A stretch of DNA of 64,000 nucleotides. It comes from Bubalus kerabau. Its lineage: Eukaryota > Chordata > Mammalia > Artiodactyla > Bovidae. Below the pieces are notes generated by a model. It made no database searches, was not told the DNA's origin, and saw only the letters and a program-made list of their open reading frames with translations. The stretch lies in assembly GCF_029407905.1 (NCBI RefSeq), contig NC_073637.1:47120501-47184500 (forward strand), written 5' to 3'. Of this stretch, positions 12,009 through 23,235 are shown in pieces; position 1 is the first letter of the stretch; every line of letters begins with the position of its first letter. The position numbers and the translations under genes are program-made.

Positions 12009-12638
12009 TTGTTGTTGCTATTGTTCAGTCACTGAGTCACGTCCATCTCTTTGTGACCCCATGGACTGCAGGATACCAGGCTTCCTTGTCCTTCACCATC
12101 TCCCGGAGCTTGCTCAAACTCAAGTCCATCAAATTGGCGATGCCATCCAACCATCTTGTCCTCTGTCGTCCCCTTCTCCTCCTGCCTTCAATCTTTCCCA
12201 ACATCAGGGTCTTTTCTAATGAGTCATCTCTTCGCATCAGGTGGCCAAAGTACTGGAGCTTCAGCTTTAGCATCAGTTCTTCCAATGAATATTCAGGATT
12301 GATTTCCTTTAGGATTGATTGGTGTGATCTCTATGCAGTCCAAGGGACTCTCAAGAGTCTTCTCCAACACCACAGTTCAAAAGCATCAATTCTTTGGTGC
12401 TCAGCTTTCTTTAGGGTCCAACTCTAACATCAATACGTGACTACTGGAAAAAACATAGCTTTGACAATACGGACATTTGTTGATAAAGTAATGTCTGCTT
12501 TTTAATACACTGTCTAGGTTTGTCATAGTTTTTCTTCCAAGGAACAAGCATCTTTCAATTTCATGGCTGCAGCCACCATCTGCAGTGATTTTGGAGCCCA
12601 GGAAAATAAAGTCTGTCATTGTTTTCATTGCTGTTTCC
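12009..12638 (-). mobile_element. BovB LINE, 3' fragment
   Basis: Minus-strand BovB from the thumb-like region (METAMKTMTDFIFLGSKITA near 12600) to the 3' end at GTTCAGTCACTGAGTCACG. Flanked by imperfect ATACC..GTGGTAT repeats inside a longer direct repeat (11967-11993 and 12649-12675). Confidence 0.9.
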
Positions 12639-12675
12639 ATTATACCCAGTGGTATAAGTCATCAGAATTCCTGGT

Positions 12676-13368
12676 TTGGAACCCTGGGAGAGGTTAGTTT
12701 CTCCCATAGAAAATGGGCATATGAAATACTGTTATACTTGTCCTTTGAATTGTCAGAAAGTCAAATGTAACAATATATTGTGGTTTACATTTACATTGAA
12801 TTTATTTTGTAAGTACATATAGATGGAGAAGTCAGTTAATATGTTTTTTAAAATAATTGACTCCATCATGGACAATATCCAATCTGGTACCCTTCTTGTT
12901 TTCCATTGCTACTGGGTCACTTTTCCTCTGGGCAATAGGTATTTGTCCTTAAACCTGGGGTAACCTATACAACTGGTTCATCCCTAAATGAAAGTCCCAG
13001 GGAAAAATCATAAAACTCATTCTAGTAGAACTCTATATACTAGATTTCCCCTCACTTGTAGAGGTAATTGAAAAGTACATGGTCATTGGTGAAACAATTC
13101 ATTGTGATGTAGTCATCTTTTTAGATTAAGCTGTGAGACACAAGTTCATGGTAGGTGCTATGTTTCTTAATGGAACTTAGTGGAACTTAATAGAAGCTAA
13201 ATAAGTAAGGAAATGTCTTCTTCCTTCTACTCTATATATGTTAGCTCATATTTAAGGACATTAACCTTCCCCTTCTACAAACAAGTCTTTAGGTGAAGGG
13301 GAAGTCTTCACCTAAAAGAGGCATATTTGTTCTATTTCATCTTTCATTCCTTTACCCTGTCATTAACC
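12676..13368. other. No recognised feature
   Basis: Intergenic; a 12-bp-stem hairpin (CTTTAGGTGAAG / CTTCACCTAAAAG, 7-nt loop) sits at 13287-13318. Confidence 0.45.
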
Positions 13369-13369
13369 T

Positions 13370-13850
13370 CACAAATATTTATTGTTTGTACATTACATGG
13401 CAGGCACTATTTGAGGCTTTGGAGATACAGAAGTGAACAAAAAGAAAATTATCTAGAAGCAGAGACAGTAAAACAAAGAAATAAAATAGTACAATGGTTA
13501 TAATAGCTATGTAGGATGTTAACAGGGTGATGTAAGAGAGAGAATAACAGGGTGTGGGCTACATGAGATGGGATGAGCAGAAGTCATTCTGAGAACAGCA
13601 TATGGACTAATTTGCAAAGAGTTGTGGAAAGAATCTTTGGGGGCAGTGAGAATGGTTAGTGCAAAGGCTCTGAGGTATGAGAGAGCTTGACAAGTTCAAG
13701 ATACAGAAAGGGGGATGATATACAGGTGAATAGGAGTGAAAAGGTAGAGAGTGGCATGGATTCAAGTTGAAGAAGTAAGTGGCCAAAACCAGGAGTGAGA
13801 ACAGAAATGAGCAGGCAACTGATGAAAGGAATAAAGTCCCTAAGTAACCC
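13370..13850 (-). mobile_element. L2 LINE (antisense)
   Basis: Plus strand shows the reverse complement of the L2 3' region: ACAAATATTTATTGTTTGTA, GGCAGGCACTATTTGAGG, ATACAGAAGTGAACAAAAAG, then GCAAAGGCTCTGAGGTATGA and GACAAGTTCAAGATACAGAA. The short open frames on the minus strand here are L2 decay. Confidence 0.65.
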
Positions 13851-14654
13851 ATGTCTTAGTCTCCAAAGCCTGAAACCAGCTTGGAACCTTTGGCTCACCT
13901 CATCTGAGCAGTGGTGTATGAGTTGTCTTCTCTAATTCGGACTTTCTTCTGTTGATTTTACTCAGGAAAATTCCTGGTTGGGAGGTCATGGGGAGACACT
14001 TTCCATATGCAAATAAAATAATTATTCAAGAAAAATGGCCTAATGTAGTGTAGACAAGTAAGTGAAATATTATCCATCCTCCTGTGGGGTTTCTTAGAAA
14101 TCAACATGCCTTCCCTTTGATTTATAAACTCATGGATTTGAAAGCAAGTTTAATCTGGAAAGTTCTCATTCATTTACATTCAGTGTAACATTTGCTTACA
14201 GTGGTTTGAAGTTTAAGAAACCCCTTGAGATTTATTTATTTTAAAAAGCAGCCATTAAAATTGTAAAAGCCCTTTTAGCTCTTTTCATTCTTAAGAACAG
14301 GAAATTACGATTTTTATAAACACAAACAGAGAAGTCTGATGCTAGAGTTCAGTTTGCAACATAAAAAGTAATGGTGGTGGTGTCAGTTTCAAATTAGGCA
14401 AATAGATTCACACTTCCTTGGTTTGATGAGAAAAATCAGACTTTGGTAAAATGAGGAATGGGTGTCTTTTATGTAGAGTAGCAAACTACAGCAGGATATC
14501 GAGAGTTCAACTGCTTATTTTCTCACTTCACCTCAGCTCAGTGAGTTACTGCATTTCAGAGATTCCAGAAATACCAGACCTTTAGGAAAAAATTATTCAA
14601 TTATAAATTGACAGTGTTTGAAGAGACTTTATAAAAGGTCATTTTATTGGTTAA
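13851..14654. other. No recognised feature
   Basis: About 0.8 kb of intergenic DNA with no recognised repeat. Confidence 0.45.
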
Positions 14655-15055
14655 GGCATTCTGAATTGCTAGTGACAGATAATCCACCCACACTGGGCTT
14701 AAACAAAAGAAGAAATTATTTTATGTGACTGAAGAAGTCAGAGGTAAAGGGGGTTTCAAGCAGGGGAGAAATTAAGAGACTCAAACAATGTCATCAGAAC
14801 TCCGGATCCTTCTACCTTTAAGCTTTGGCTTCCCCTTTCGGCTTCATGTAATAGCAAGGTGGCTTTAAGTAACCTGAAGCCATATATTCATTCTTGGTTT
14901 CCATTGAAATCCCATGGAGGATTGCCGAGACACACTGGCCAGTTTCTCAGTAATTGTTTCAAGACTCCCCACATCTCTGATTGGGTCAGGAGTTCATTTC
15001 TGAGCCAATCACTGCACTTGAGGAGTCTGATTCGCTGATTGGCCTGGCTCCAGAA
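14655..15055. repeat. Probable old dispersed mammalian repeat, family not named
   Basis: ACTGGGCTTAAACAAAAGAA, AAACAATGTCATCAGAACTC and GAGCCAATCACTGCACTTGA recur in many mammalian loci, but I cannot assign the family from the sequence alone. Confidence 0.35.
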
Positions 15056-15254
15056 TTACGAGTTACCGACGGATCTAGGGTTTGAATGAATTTTGCTTGA
15101 ACCACAGGGATTAGAGGTAGAGAGGCGATATTCCAGAGGAAAAACTGGAGAGTCAAACAAATCATCCAACAAACAGAGCCAAACAAAAATGTCCACCCTA
15201 GAACCTTCTGCACCCGTTCATCTGATGTTTGAGTCCCTTGAATTGGGAAAGTGG

Positions 15255-15410
15255 AATAGCAGCCTGGATCCAAGTCCTAGCTTTGCTATAACTTACCTGG
15301 CTGATGGGGCCCCGTTGCTTCACTTCTCTGCACCTCAGGATCCTTGTTTCTAAAAGGCAGGGGTTGAACTTGATGCTGTCTCCGAGTTCTCTTCCAGCTC
15401 TGAAATGGTA
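15255..15410 (+). mobile_element. MIR SINE
   Basis: GATCCAAGTCCTAGCTTTGC, TTGCTTCACTTCTCTGCACC and the 3' end GAGTTCTCTTCCAGCTCTGA follow the MIR core and 3' end. The minus-strand frame of 169 codons across this region is chance. Confidence 0.7.
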
Positions 15411-16365
15411 ATGATCCCAAGCTTGCCAAACGAGAATGGGAAGATTCTTTTGGCCTAAGATTTCATGGAAAAGCAAACGGAAGCAGCCCCAGGTGCAGGG
15501 CAGAAAAAGGAGCCAGCAGACCCCGGGCCATGGAGCGAAGGAAGCAAAGAGAATGCCCTGGGGAGCGGGGTCAACTCTGGGACAGGACATCTCTTTGCAA
15601 GCTAAGGAGCACCCTCCAGTCTCTGCTGAGTACTCTGGGAGTGAGTGTACTGGAGCAGCGGAGATAGTTGCCATAGAGAGGGATAAATAGACTGTTGTTT
15701 GGTGCAATAACTTGGATTCTGCCAGGATGTTTCACACTCAAAATAAATATTATATATGGCTCCCATCGGCAGTGCCTAATCCGGAAAGGAAAAAAAAAAT
15801 GTATATTTTAGGAGGTGTTTTAATAAAGTGCTATGATTCTAGATGTTCATGACTTCCCATATAAAATCCTTGAAGTCATATATGTTTTGGAATCCAATTT
15901 TTTAGCTTTTGAAAAACAAATATGGAACATGTACCCTATATTACCAAAAGTGGGATATAGTGTAGCAGCCTCTAGTCACCAAGTCAATATTTCTACAGTA
16001 AAACTTACTAATGTTCACATTGAGAGGTAAATAAAGACTAAAAATAGTCTCCTATTAGGTCAGGTCAGATGTCTGAGAAACAACAACAACACTGTTTTAA
16101 GGTTTCTTTGGATTTCAGAGTTATGGATAAAGCACTGCAGACTTATAAGTGCCAGAGCTGAGTTAAGATTATTTTGGAAAAGATAAAAAGAGACGGAATA
16201 TGGAATATTAGCTTTAAAATGACATTACTTTTATTTATTAATCAGGGACATAGAATTTACATCCTTGTCTTTTTCATCTGTGTTAGTCTCTAGTAGGTGT
16301 TCAGTAACTCTTTGTGAAATGAATATTGGCTGTGTTCTCACCATTACCCCAAATTCTCCACTGAA
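15411..16365. other. Repeat-poor stretch
   Basis: 15430-15700 is GC-richer than its surroundings and free of recognised repeats; 16265-16330 may be an L2 end (GTAGGTGTTCAGTAACTC). No exon signature identified. Confidence 0.4.
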
Positions 16366-16579
16366 TGTGTGTGCTCAGTCATGTCTGACTCTTCAGGAGC
16401 CCTGTGGTCTGTAGCCTGCCAGGCTCCTCTGTCCATGGGGATTTCCAGGCAAGAATACTGGAGGTGGGTTGCCATGTCCTACTTCAGGGGATCTTCCCGA
16501 CCCAGGGATCAAATCCTCCTTTCTTGCATCTCCTGCATTGGCAGGTGGATTCTTTACCATTGCGCCATCGGGGAAGCCC
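16366..16579 (-). mobile_element. Bov-tA SINE
   Basis: Minus strand begins GGCTTCCCCGATGGCGCAAT (tRNA-like head) and ends at GACTGAGCACACACA. Complete length. Confidence 0.92.
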
Positions 16580-16584
16580 CGTCC

Positions 16585-16935
16585 CAATCCTAGGAACTGC
16601 TTATAGTTCTCCCAACATGCTCAAGCCATATTCCCTTGTTCCTTGCCTACGGTGTCCTCACTTTCTAAAGCTGACCATCCCCTCAAATGCCTCGCTAACT
16701 TACATTTGTGATTCAGATTCAGTTCAGACCCCTGTTCCTTTAGGAAGTTGTTCTGATCATGCCCAGCTGGGCCCTCCTCTGTACACCTATAGTGAGCACT
16801 CTGTTTATGATCCTATTACAACATACTTTATAATGTCTATATTCTTGCATGGGATTGTTAGATTTCTATGAGCAGAGGCCAAGAAATTCATATCCTATTA
16901 CCTAGAAAAACTCATAATATCCTGCAATAAATTTT
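16585..16935 (+). mobile_element. L2 LINE 3' region
   Basis: GTTCCTTTAGGAAGTTGTTCT, AGTGAGCACTCTGTTTATGA and TAGATTTCTATGAGCAGAGG follow the L2 3' end, closing with AATAAATTTTTAGTG. Confidence 0.6.
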
Positions 16936-16945
16936 TAGTGAAAGA

Positions 16946-17060
16946 ATACACACACACACACACAAACTCACATCCCACATATTAAGGGATGAATATTGGT
17001 GAATGAATACACACATACACACACATGTACACACACTCACACACATATACACATACTCAC
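16946..17060 (+). repeat. (CA)n-rich imperfect microsatellite
   Basis: Two ACACAC tracts separated by a partly repeated CTCACATCCCACATA unit (at about 16966 and 17056). Confidence 0.85.
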
Positions 17061-17482
17061 ATCCCACATAAAATTCAATATGTCCTTTTACTTTTCCAAA
17101 ATGTAAAATATTGGCCCATGAAATCTAGGAAATGTTTTTTTTGCCTGTTCATGACTCAAATGACTAGTATATCATTCAGCGTAGGCAGGGTTATCCTTCA
17201 GTAAAAACCGATCTGGAATCTTGGAGGCCACCTGGCCCCTAAGCAGCTCAACCCCCTCATGTGCGCAAGTTATAAAACATCTGGAGTATGCGAGGACCAG
17301 CAGTATTTCAGCTATGAAGACGTTTAGTTTGCTGTCTACACTTAGAACCAGATTTATGAGTAAAAGCACACAGTTTATTATCACATGTTGATTTTTAAAA
17401 AGCAACTTCTAGATCAATATCAATTTGTTTTATTCTACTTCTACGTCAGCTTCTAAAGCCTTGATTCTTTCAGTCTTTACAT
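17061..17482. other. No recognised feature
   Basis: Intergenic sequence; no repeat recognised. Confidence 0.45.
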
Positions 17483-17895
17483 CTTTTTAAAAAATTTTTA
17501 TTTCATATAGGAGTAGGGTTGATTAACAATGTTGTATGGATTTCAGGTGTATAGTAAAGTGATTCAGTTTATACATATATATGTATCTTTTCTTTTTCAG
17601 ATTCCTTTCCCATTTAGCTTGTTACAGAATACTGAGCAGAGTTCCCTGTGCTACACAGTAGGCTCTTATTGATTATCCACTGTATGCTATACTTAAAATG
17701 GATAACCAGCAAGGACCTACTGTACAGCATGGGGGACTCTGCTCAATGTTATGTGGCAGCTTGGATGGGGAGGGGGTTTGGAGGAGAAGGGAAACATGTG
17801 TATATGTATGGCTGAGTCTCTTTTCTGTTCGCCTAAAACTATTGCAGCATTGTTAACGGACTATATCCCTATACAAAATAGGAAGTTCAAAAGAA
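17483..17895. mobile_element. Two L1 3' ends in head-to-head inverted orientation
   Basis: 17483-17688 is an L1 3' UTR on the minus strand (TTGATTAACAATGTTGT at its outer end); 17689-17895 is one on the plus strand (TGGCTGAGTCTCTTTTCTGT, outer end TATACAAAATAGG). The inner parts are reverse complements of each other, giving an imperfect palindrome of about 200-bp arms. Confidence 0.82.
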
Positions 17896-18099
17896 AAAAA
17901 GAATAAATAAATATAGCAGTGTGTACATGTCCATCCCAGAGTCGCAATCTGTCGCTTCCTGGACCACCACATACCCAGTCATCTAAGGAGTCCTTCCCTC
18001 CTTCCTCTTCCTGCGCTTAACACCCTAACCGTCACCTCTGTGTGTATGAGTATCCTGTGTCTCCTACTTCAACCCGTCTCTACACCTCACAGCTAGAAT

Positions 18100-18270
18100 A
18101 ATCCTATTAGAACATTCTTAGGTGTGTCAGTGTTTCTCCAGAGTTTACAGAATAAAATATCAAAGCTATAGCTTAGTATTCAAGGCCTGTTATCATTTGT
18201 CCCTGACCTCCTCTATGACCTCACTTTCTCATTATTTCCTCTGAAAGCCTTTGGCTCACATGCAGGGGCC
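18100..18270 (+). mobile_element. L2 LINE fragment
   Basis: AGTTTACAGAATAAAATATC, CAAGGCCTGTTATCATTTGT and CCTGACCTCCTCTATGACCT follow the internal 3' region of L2. Confidence 0.5.
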
Positions 18271-18309
18271 CTCCTTGAGTCTCTGTGTCTTATCTGGCCT
18301 GGCTTAATG

Positions 18310-18415
18310 ACAGTTCTTATCTCTTAGGGTTGTCATTAAGATTGAATGAAACAATGCATTATAAAGCTCCTAGCACACTGCCCTATGGTACGGTTGGCTC
18401 TTGATATTACTGTGG
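18310..18415 (+). mobile_element. MIR SINE, 3' half
   Basis: TTAGGGTTGTCATTAAGATTG, AAAGCTCCTAGCACACTGCC and the final GGCTCTTGATATT match the MIR 3' half. Confidence 0.65.
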
Positions 18416-18440
18416 CACATGGTTAAAAATATATATGACA

Positions 18441-18640
18441 GGGACTTCCTTGGTGGCTCAGATGGTAAAGCATCTGCCTACAATGCAGGAGACCCAGGTT
18501 CAATCCCTGGGTCAGGAAGATCTCCTGGATCTTCCCACTCCAGTACCCTTGCCTAGAAAATCCGATGGATGGAGAAGCCTGGTAGGCTACAGTCCATGGG
18601 GTCGCAAAGAGTCAGACACGACTGAGTGACTTCACTTTCA
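18441..18640 (+). mobile_element. Bov-tA SINE
   Basis: GGGACTTCCTTGGTGGCTCA head, GGTTCAATCCCTGGGTCAGG B-box region and Bov-A body ending CACTTTCAC. It runs directly into a CHR SINE. Confidence 0.9.
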
Positions 18641-18800
18641 CTGCCCTGGCGGTCCAGTAGTTAAGACTTTGCCTTCAATTACAGGGGCATTGGATTTGGT
18701 TCCTGGTGGGGGAGCTAAGATTCCCCCATGACTTGTGGCCAAAAAACCAAAACAAACAGAAACAATATTGTACCAAGTTAAATAAAGACTTTAAAAACGG
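18641..18800 (+). mobile_element. CHR-2-type SINE lacking its first bases
   Basis: CCCTGGCGGTCCAGTAGTTA follows the Bov-tA with no gap; the usual GGACTT start is missing. A-rich end near 18800. Confidence 0.8.
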
Positions 18801-19189
18801 TCCACATCAAAACAACTCTTTAAAAATACACAGGACATCTTTGTGACTCTGATCAGCAATGCCTTTTTAATTATGAGTGTCCATGTCCTGTGCCAGTGCA
18901 TCCCTCACTCATTATCACCCTGAGCACAGAGAGCATTCTAACCAGCACACACATGCCAGTCATTCACATTTGAAAACCATATAAATAGTTCTAACTTAGT
19001 GCTTTGCAGTGCATAGTTCCAGTTCCCGTCATTCAAATGATGGCATGACACTGTAGTCCTCAGTCCCATGGAGTTTCACTGTGACTGCCAACAGTTAAGC
19101 AGCCACTCAAAAGAGTAACCATTTTCAACATCAAAGAATTTGCTTTTTTAGCTGCCAGGGATGGAGTGTTATAAATCCACTATGCTGTG
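18801..19189. other. No recognised feature
   Basis: Intergenic sequence; nothing recognised. Confidence 0.45.
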
Positions 19190-19639
19190 TAGTTTTTTTT
19201 TTTTTAATTGAAGTATAGTTGATTTACAATGTTTCAGGTACAGCAAAGTAATTCAGTTATACATATTAATATGAATATGTATATATTAATATACATATAT
19301 TAGTTTCTTTTCTATTATAGGTTATGAGAAGATATTATATATAGTTCTTTGGCTAAACAGTAGGAACTGTTGTTTGTCTATTTTATATATAGTGATATTT
19401 ATCTGTTAATACCAGACTCGTAATTTATCCCTACCCCTCCTTCCCAGTTTGGTAACCATAAGTTTGCTTTTTATGTCTGTGGGTCTGTTTTATAAATTAG
19501 TTCATTTTATCATTTGTTTTAGATTCCACCTATAAGTTATATCATATGATATTCATCTTTGTCCATCTTCACTTAATATGATAATCTCTAGGTCCATCCA
19601 CGTTGCTGCAAGTGATGTTATTTCATTCTTTTTCATAAC

Positions 19640-19716
19640 TGAGTAATATTGATATATATATATGAATTAAATATATATATAATATATAGTTATATATTTT
19701 ATAACTATAAAATATA
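19640..19716. repeat. (TA)n-rich low-complexity tract
   Basis: Irregular TATATA blocks; the same character returns at 19918-19965 and 20418-20471, suggesting one AT tract interrupted by later insertions. Confidence 0.8.
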
Positions 19717-19717
19717 T

Positions 19718-19917
19718 CTTCCCTGGTGGCTCAGTCGGTAAAGAATCTGCAATGTGGGAGACCTGGGCTTGATCCCTGGGTTGGGAAGATCCCTGGAGCA
19801 GGGCATGGCCACCCACTCCAGCATTCTTGCCTGGAGAGTCCCATGGGCAGAGGGGCCTGGTGGGCTACAGTAAGTGGACTCACAAAGAGTCAGACACGCC
19901 TGAGTGACTGAGCACAG
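19718..19917 (+). mobile_element. Bov-tA SINE
   Basis: TCTTCCCTGGTGGCTCAGTC head to ACACGCCTGAGTGACTGAGC end, bordered by TATATA on both sides. Confidence 0.92.
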
Positions 19918-19965
19918 CATATATATATATAGTACATGTCTTCTATATATATGTATACATATATA

Positions 19966-20417
19966 TCAGTTCAGTCACTCAGTCATGTCCGACTGTCTGT
20001 GACCCCATGGACTGCAGCATGCCAGGCTTCCCTGTCCATTGCCAACTCCCAGAACTTGCTCAAACTCATGTCCATCAAGTTGGTGATGCCATCCAACCAT
20101 CTCATCCTCTGTTGTCCCCTTCTCCTCCTGCCTTCAATCTTTCCCAGCATCAGGGTCTTTTCCAATAAGTCAGTTCTTTACGTAGGTGGCCAAAGTACTG
20201 GAGCTTCAGCTTCAGCATTACTCCTTCCAATGAATATTAAGGATTGATTTCCTTTAGGATTGACTGGTTGGATCTTGTTGCTGTCCAAGGGACTCTCAAG
20301 AGTCACCTCCAACACCACAGTTCAAAAGCATCAATTCTTTGGTGCTCAGCTTTCTTTAGAGTCCAACTCTCACATCCATACATGACTACTGGAAAAACCA
20401 TAGCTTTGACTAAAAGC
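19966..20417 (-). mobile_element. BovB LINE, 3' fragment
   Basis: TCAGTTCAGTCACTCAGTCA 3' end on the left, extending to ATGACTACTGGAAAAACCAT on the right; minus-strand frame broken by stops. Confidence 0.92.
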
Positions 20418-20645
20418 TATATATGTATATATTATTATATATATCCATATATATATATATAAATTATATATATCTTCTGTATCCATTTATCTGCTGATGG
20501 ACACAGATTACTTCCATGTCTTGGTTATTGTAACAAGTGCTGCAATGAACACTGGAGTACATGTATCTTTTCAAGTTAAAGTTTTTGTCTTTTCCAGATA
20601 TATGCCCAAGAGTGGGATCTCTGGAGTACGCTGTGTAGTATTAAG

Positions 20646-21417
20646 GTTGTCAAAGATGTCATACCAACCACTGGTTTACTTGCTGAGAATAGGGGTCGGC
20701 CACTTGTCGGCTGTTTATAAATGTTCCCTTATTTAAATTGCCTGAAATCAGACTGTAAAAACAATGCTACACTGAAGCAAGAGTGCTGGACTAGAAATCT
20801 GAAAATCTGTCTACTGAGACCTATTTAGAGCTAATGGTGTAATCCATTAGCATCCGTTTATTTCTCAGTAGAATGTGAATAATATCTGTCTTCTTAGAAG
20901 ACTGTTGTGAATAACAAATTACACTTGTGAAAATGTCTTGTTTAAATTGATAGTTTGATTTCTGTCTGCAATTTGCATCTATAAAACATAGTGTAATATT
21001 CAAAGCATGTAAGAAAAGATTTTCATTAACTCTGTGGTATTTGCTGAAATCATTGTTTCTTTAGGACCAAATTTGGTTCCTTTCTCAGAGGTAAGTAACT
21101 ATAACACTGAGTCAACTGCAAGCAAGTTTTGAGAAGGTTTCTCACTATTATTTCTTATGACTTTTGCTGTTGGTTTTCCTGAAGGGAAAGAAGGCATATG
21201 GAAGAAAGGGACTTAATAGAAGATAGGAAATTTGAGAAATATGATTACTGGGGAGTGGATGAAAAGAAAATTTGAATTTTTCTCCTTAATATTGAAAACT
21301 GAGTTATTTGATTAAAAAGAAAATGATTTATTTGGGCTAATATCTGTGTTACCAGAATAATGCAAAGACTCCATTACCCCCTGGAGGAATGTCATGGGTC
21401 AGTTCATAACAGCAACA
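20646..21417. other. No recognised feature
   Basis: AT-rich intergenic sequence without recognised repeats. Confidence 0.45.
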
Positions 21418-21440
21418 AAAACAGCAGCAGCAGCAGCAGC
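21418..21440 (+). repeat. (GCA)n short tandem repeat
   Basis: AACAGCAGCAGCAGCAGCAG tract just before a BovB fragment. Confidence 0.85.
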
Positions 21441-21454
21441 TCCTGAGCCAATTC

Positions 21455-21665
21455 TTGTTGTTGTTGTTCAGTCGCCAAGTCGTGTCCAACTCTCTATGAC
21501 CCCATGGACTGCACCACACCAGGCTTCCCTGTCCTTCACCATCTCCTGGAGCTTGCTCAAACTTGTGTCCATTGAGTCAGTGATACCATCCAACCAACTC
21601 TCATCCTCTGAAATCCCTTTCTCCTGCCCTCAGCCTTTCCTAGCATCAGGGCCTTTTCCATTAAC
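21455..21665 (-). mobile_element. BovB LINE, short 3' fragment
   Basis: TTGTTGTTCAGTCGCCAAGT to AGCATCAGGGCCTTTTCC; a 5'-truncated copy of about 0.2 kb. Confidence 0.88.
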
Positions 21666-22120
21666 AGACTAGCCTTTGATCTCCCAGTAGAGCCAAAATA
21701 GAAAACAAGTTCTACCTGGCTCTCAACTCTATTTCTTTCATGGCACCACCCCACGAAGCTGGTTGTGAAAGTAAGTGTGACTTCAATCACGGAGGCCAAA
21801 GACTGAAAGAGAGGTGACTACAAGATGTAGCATTTTTTTCTTTTTACTTTGATTATTACATGACAAGCATGATGGCCTTAAGTGTGTTGCTATTAATAAT
21901 TCAATAACCATTAAGGCTGTAAGTGAAGACTGGCAGCAGCGCCCATCTTCAGTAGAAGGAGTACCAAGTGCTGCAAATGGGGAAATCCGGGACTATGTTC
22001 CCGAATTGTATTTTGATTAACAACAAAAGATATTGAAAGGTGTTTGAAAAAATGACTTTTAATTGTAATGTAATGACTGTCTCAAGGACATGAAAGTGCT
22101 GATGTTTTTCGTGTCTCCCC
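21666..22120. other. No recognised feature
   Basis: Nothing identified. Confidence 0.45.
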
Positions 22121-22325
22121 TCACTCCTCCTGGTGGCTCAGATGGTAAAGACCGCCTACAATTCAGGGGACCCCGGTTCAATCCCTGGGTCGGGAAAATT
22201 CCATGGAGGAGGGCATGGCAACCCACTCCAGTATTCTTATCTGGGAAATCCCATGGACAGAGGAGCCTGGCAGGCTACAATCCATGGGGTCACAAAGAGT
22301 CAGACATAACTGAGCAACTAACAAC
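22121..22325 (+). mobile_element. Bov-tA SINE
   Basis: CTCCTGGTGGCTCAGATGGT head, CGGTTCAATCCCTGGGTCGG, and Bov-A body to CTGAGCAACTAACAACTC. Confidence 0.9.
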
Positions 22326-23235
22326 TCTCATCCTTCCACCCCCAAGTGGAAACAGGCATTATGATTACTTTTATTGCTATCTGTGTTTTTAATGATTAAG
22401 TTTTGGCTTAGTGACTTAAAAGGAGCCAAACTCTCATCCCTTACTTAGGACAGAATGTTACATACGGCCTTAAACTGTGGGTTTACATATAACCCTGAGG
22501 CAAGGGACTCAAGAGCAGATCAAGTTAAAATGGAAAATCTTTTTGGTTTCCCACTCTTGAGCAGCTACCTATCGTCTCTAAACTGTGCTCATACTGCCCT
22601 CTCCTGGTTGGATGGAAGAACAGCTAAAAGAAAAGTGAATGTGGGTTTCAGCATTGAATGCTCTTCGATTAATCTGAATTTAATCGAAATGGAAATTACC
22701 AAGTAGTCAAGAGAGGAAAACAACGGGATAGGAAAAGGATTCTCACTTGTGACTTTGCAGTGTGAGTACAAACCCAGACTAAGCATATTTCATGAAAAAA
22801 CACCCTAACCAAAGTCTTGCTTTAGGGTCATTTGATCAGTAGGGTTGTCCCACAGCTATCAATCGTGAATGACCAGAGCTCATCTGAGTTCCGGAGAGAT
22901 TTACTTCAGGTGCACTAAATTGTAGGACAGGATGCAGTGGAGACATGCAACCCATGTTGCATTTGTTTTCATACACTTCATAGCTTGGTGCCCTTTGTTG
23001 AACCCTGATGGCAGATGAAAAGACTGATCGCAGGCTGGAGTGCAAAAATAGAGGCAGCTGGACATCTGTGGGAAATGTCTGTGTCTTGTTGTAATGCACT
23101 CTAGCATTTCTCCAGTGTTTATCAACCAAGTGCATGGCCATGATAAAACCTAGAAGTATAAATTTGCCCAACTCTTTGCACTCAGTTCAGAATTGTGAAA
23201 TGTGTTCGGTTTCAGTACTTCCTGGCTTCTTGGGC
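22326..23235. other. Repeat-free intergenic block
   Basis: About 0.9 kb without recognised repeats. Overlapping short minus-strand frames (22836-23171) have no recognisable domain. Confidence 0.5.

Larger units (their letters stand above)
19190..20645 (-). mobile_element. L1 LINE 3' region (antisense), split by SINE and BovB
   Basis: 19190-19660 carries the reverse complement of an L1 3' UTR and ORF2 end (T-run, AATTGAAGTATAGTTGATTT, later CTAGGTCCATCCACGTTGCT); it resumes at 20472-20645 (TCTGCTGATGGACACAGATT and AGTGCTGCAATGAACACTGG). Between them, an expanded (TA)n tract hosts a Bov-tA and a BovB. Confidence 0.85.

Noticed and set aside
11768..12427. 219-codon plus-strand open frame
   Set aside because: Composed of antisense Bov-tA joined to antisense BovB; the join is accidental.
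15198..15707. 169-codon minus-strand open frame
   Set aside because: Runs through a MIR and GC-richer sequence; no recognisable motif, signal or splice pattern.
18441..18520. tRNA-like heads of Bov-tA and CHR SINEs as possible tRNA genes
   Set aside because: They retain A/B-box-like sequence but lack a complete cloverleaf, anticodon arm and acceptor stem; they are SINE promoters.
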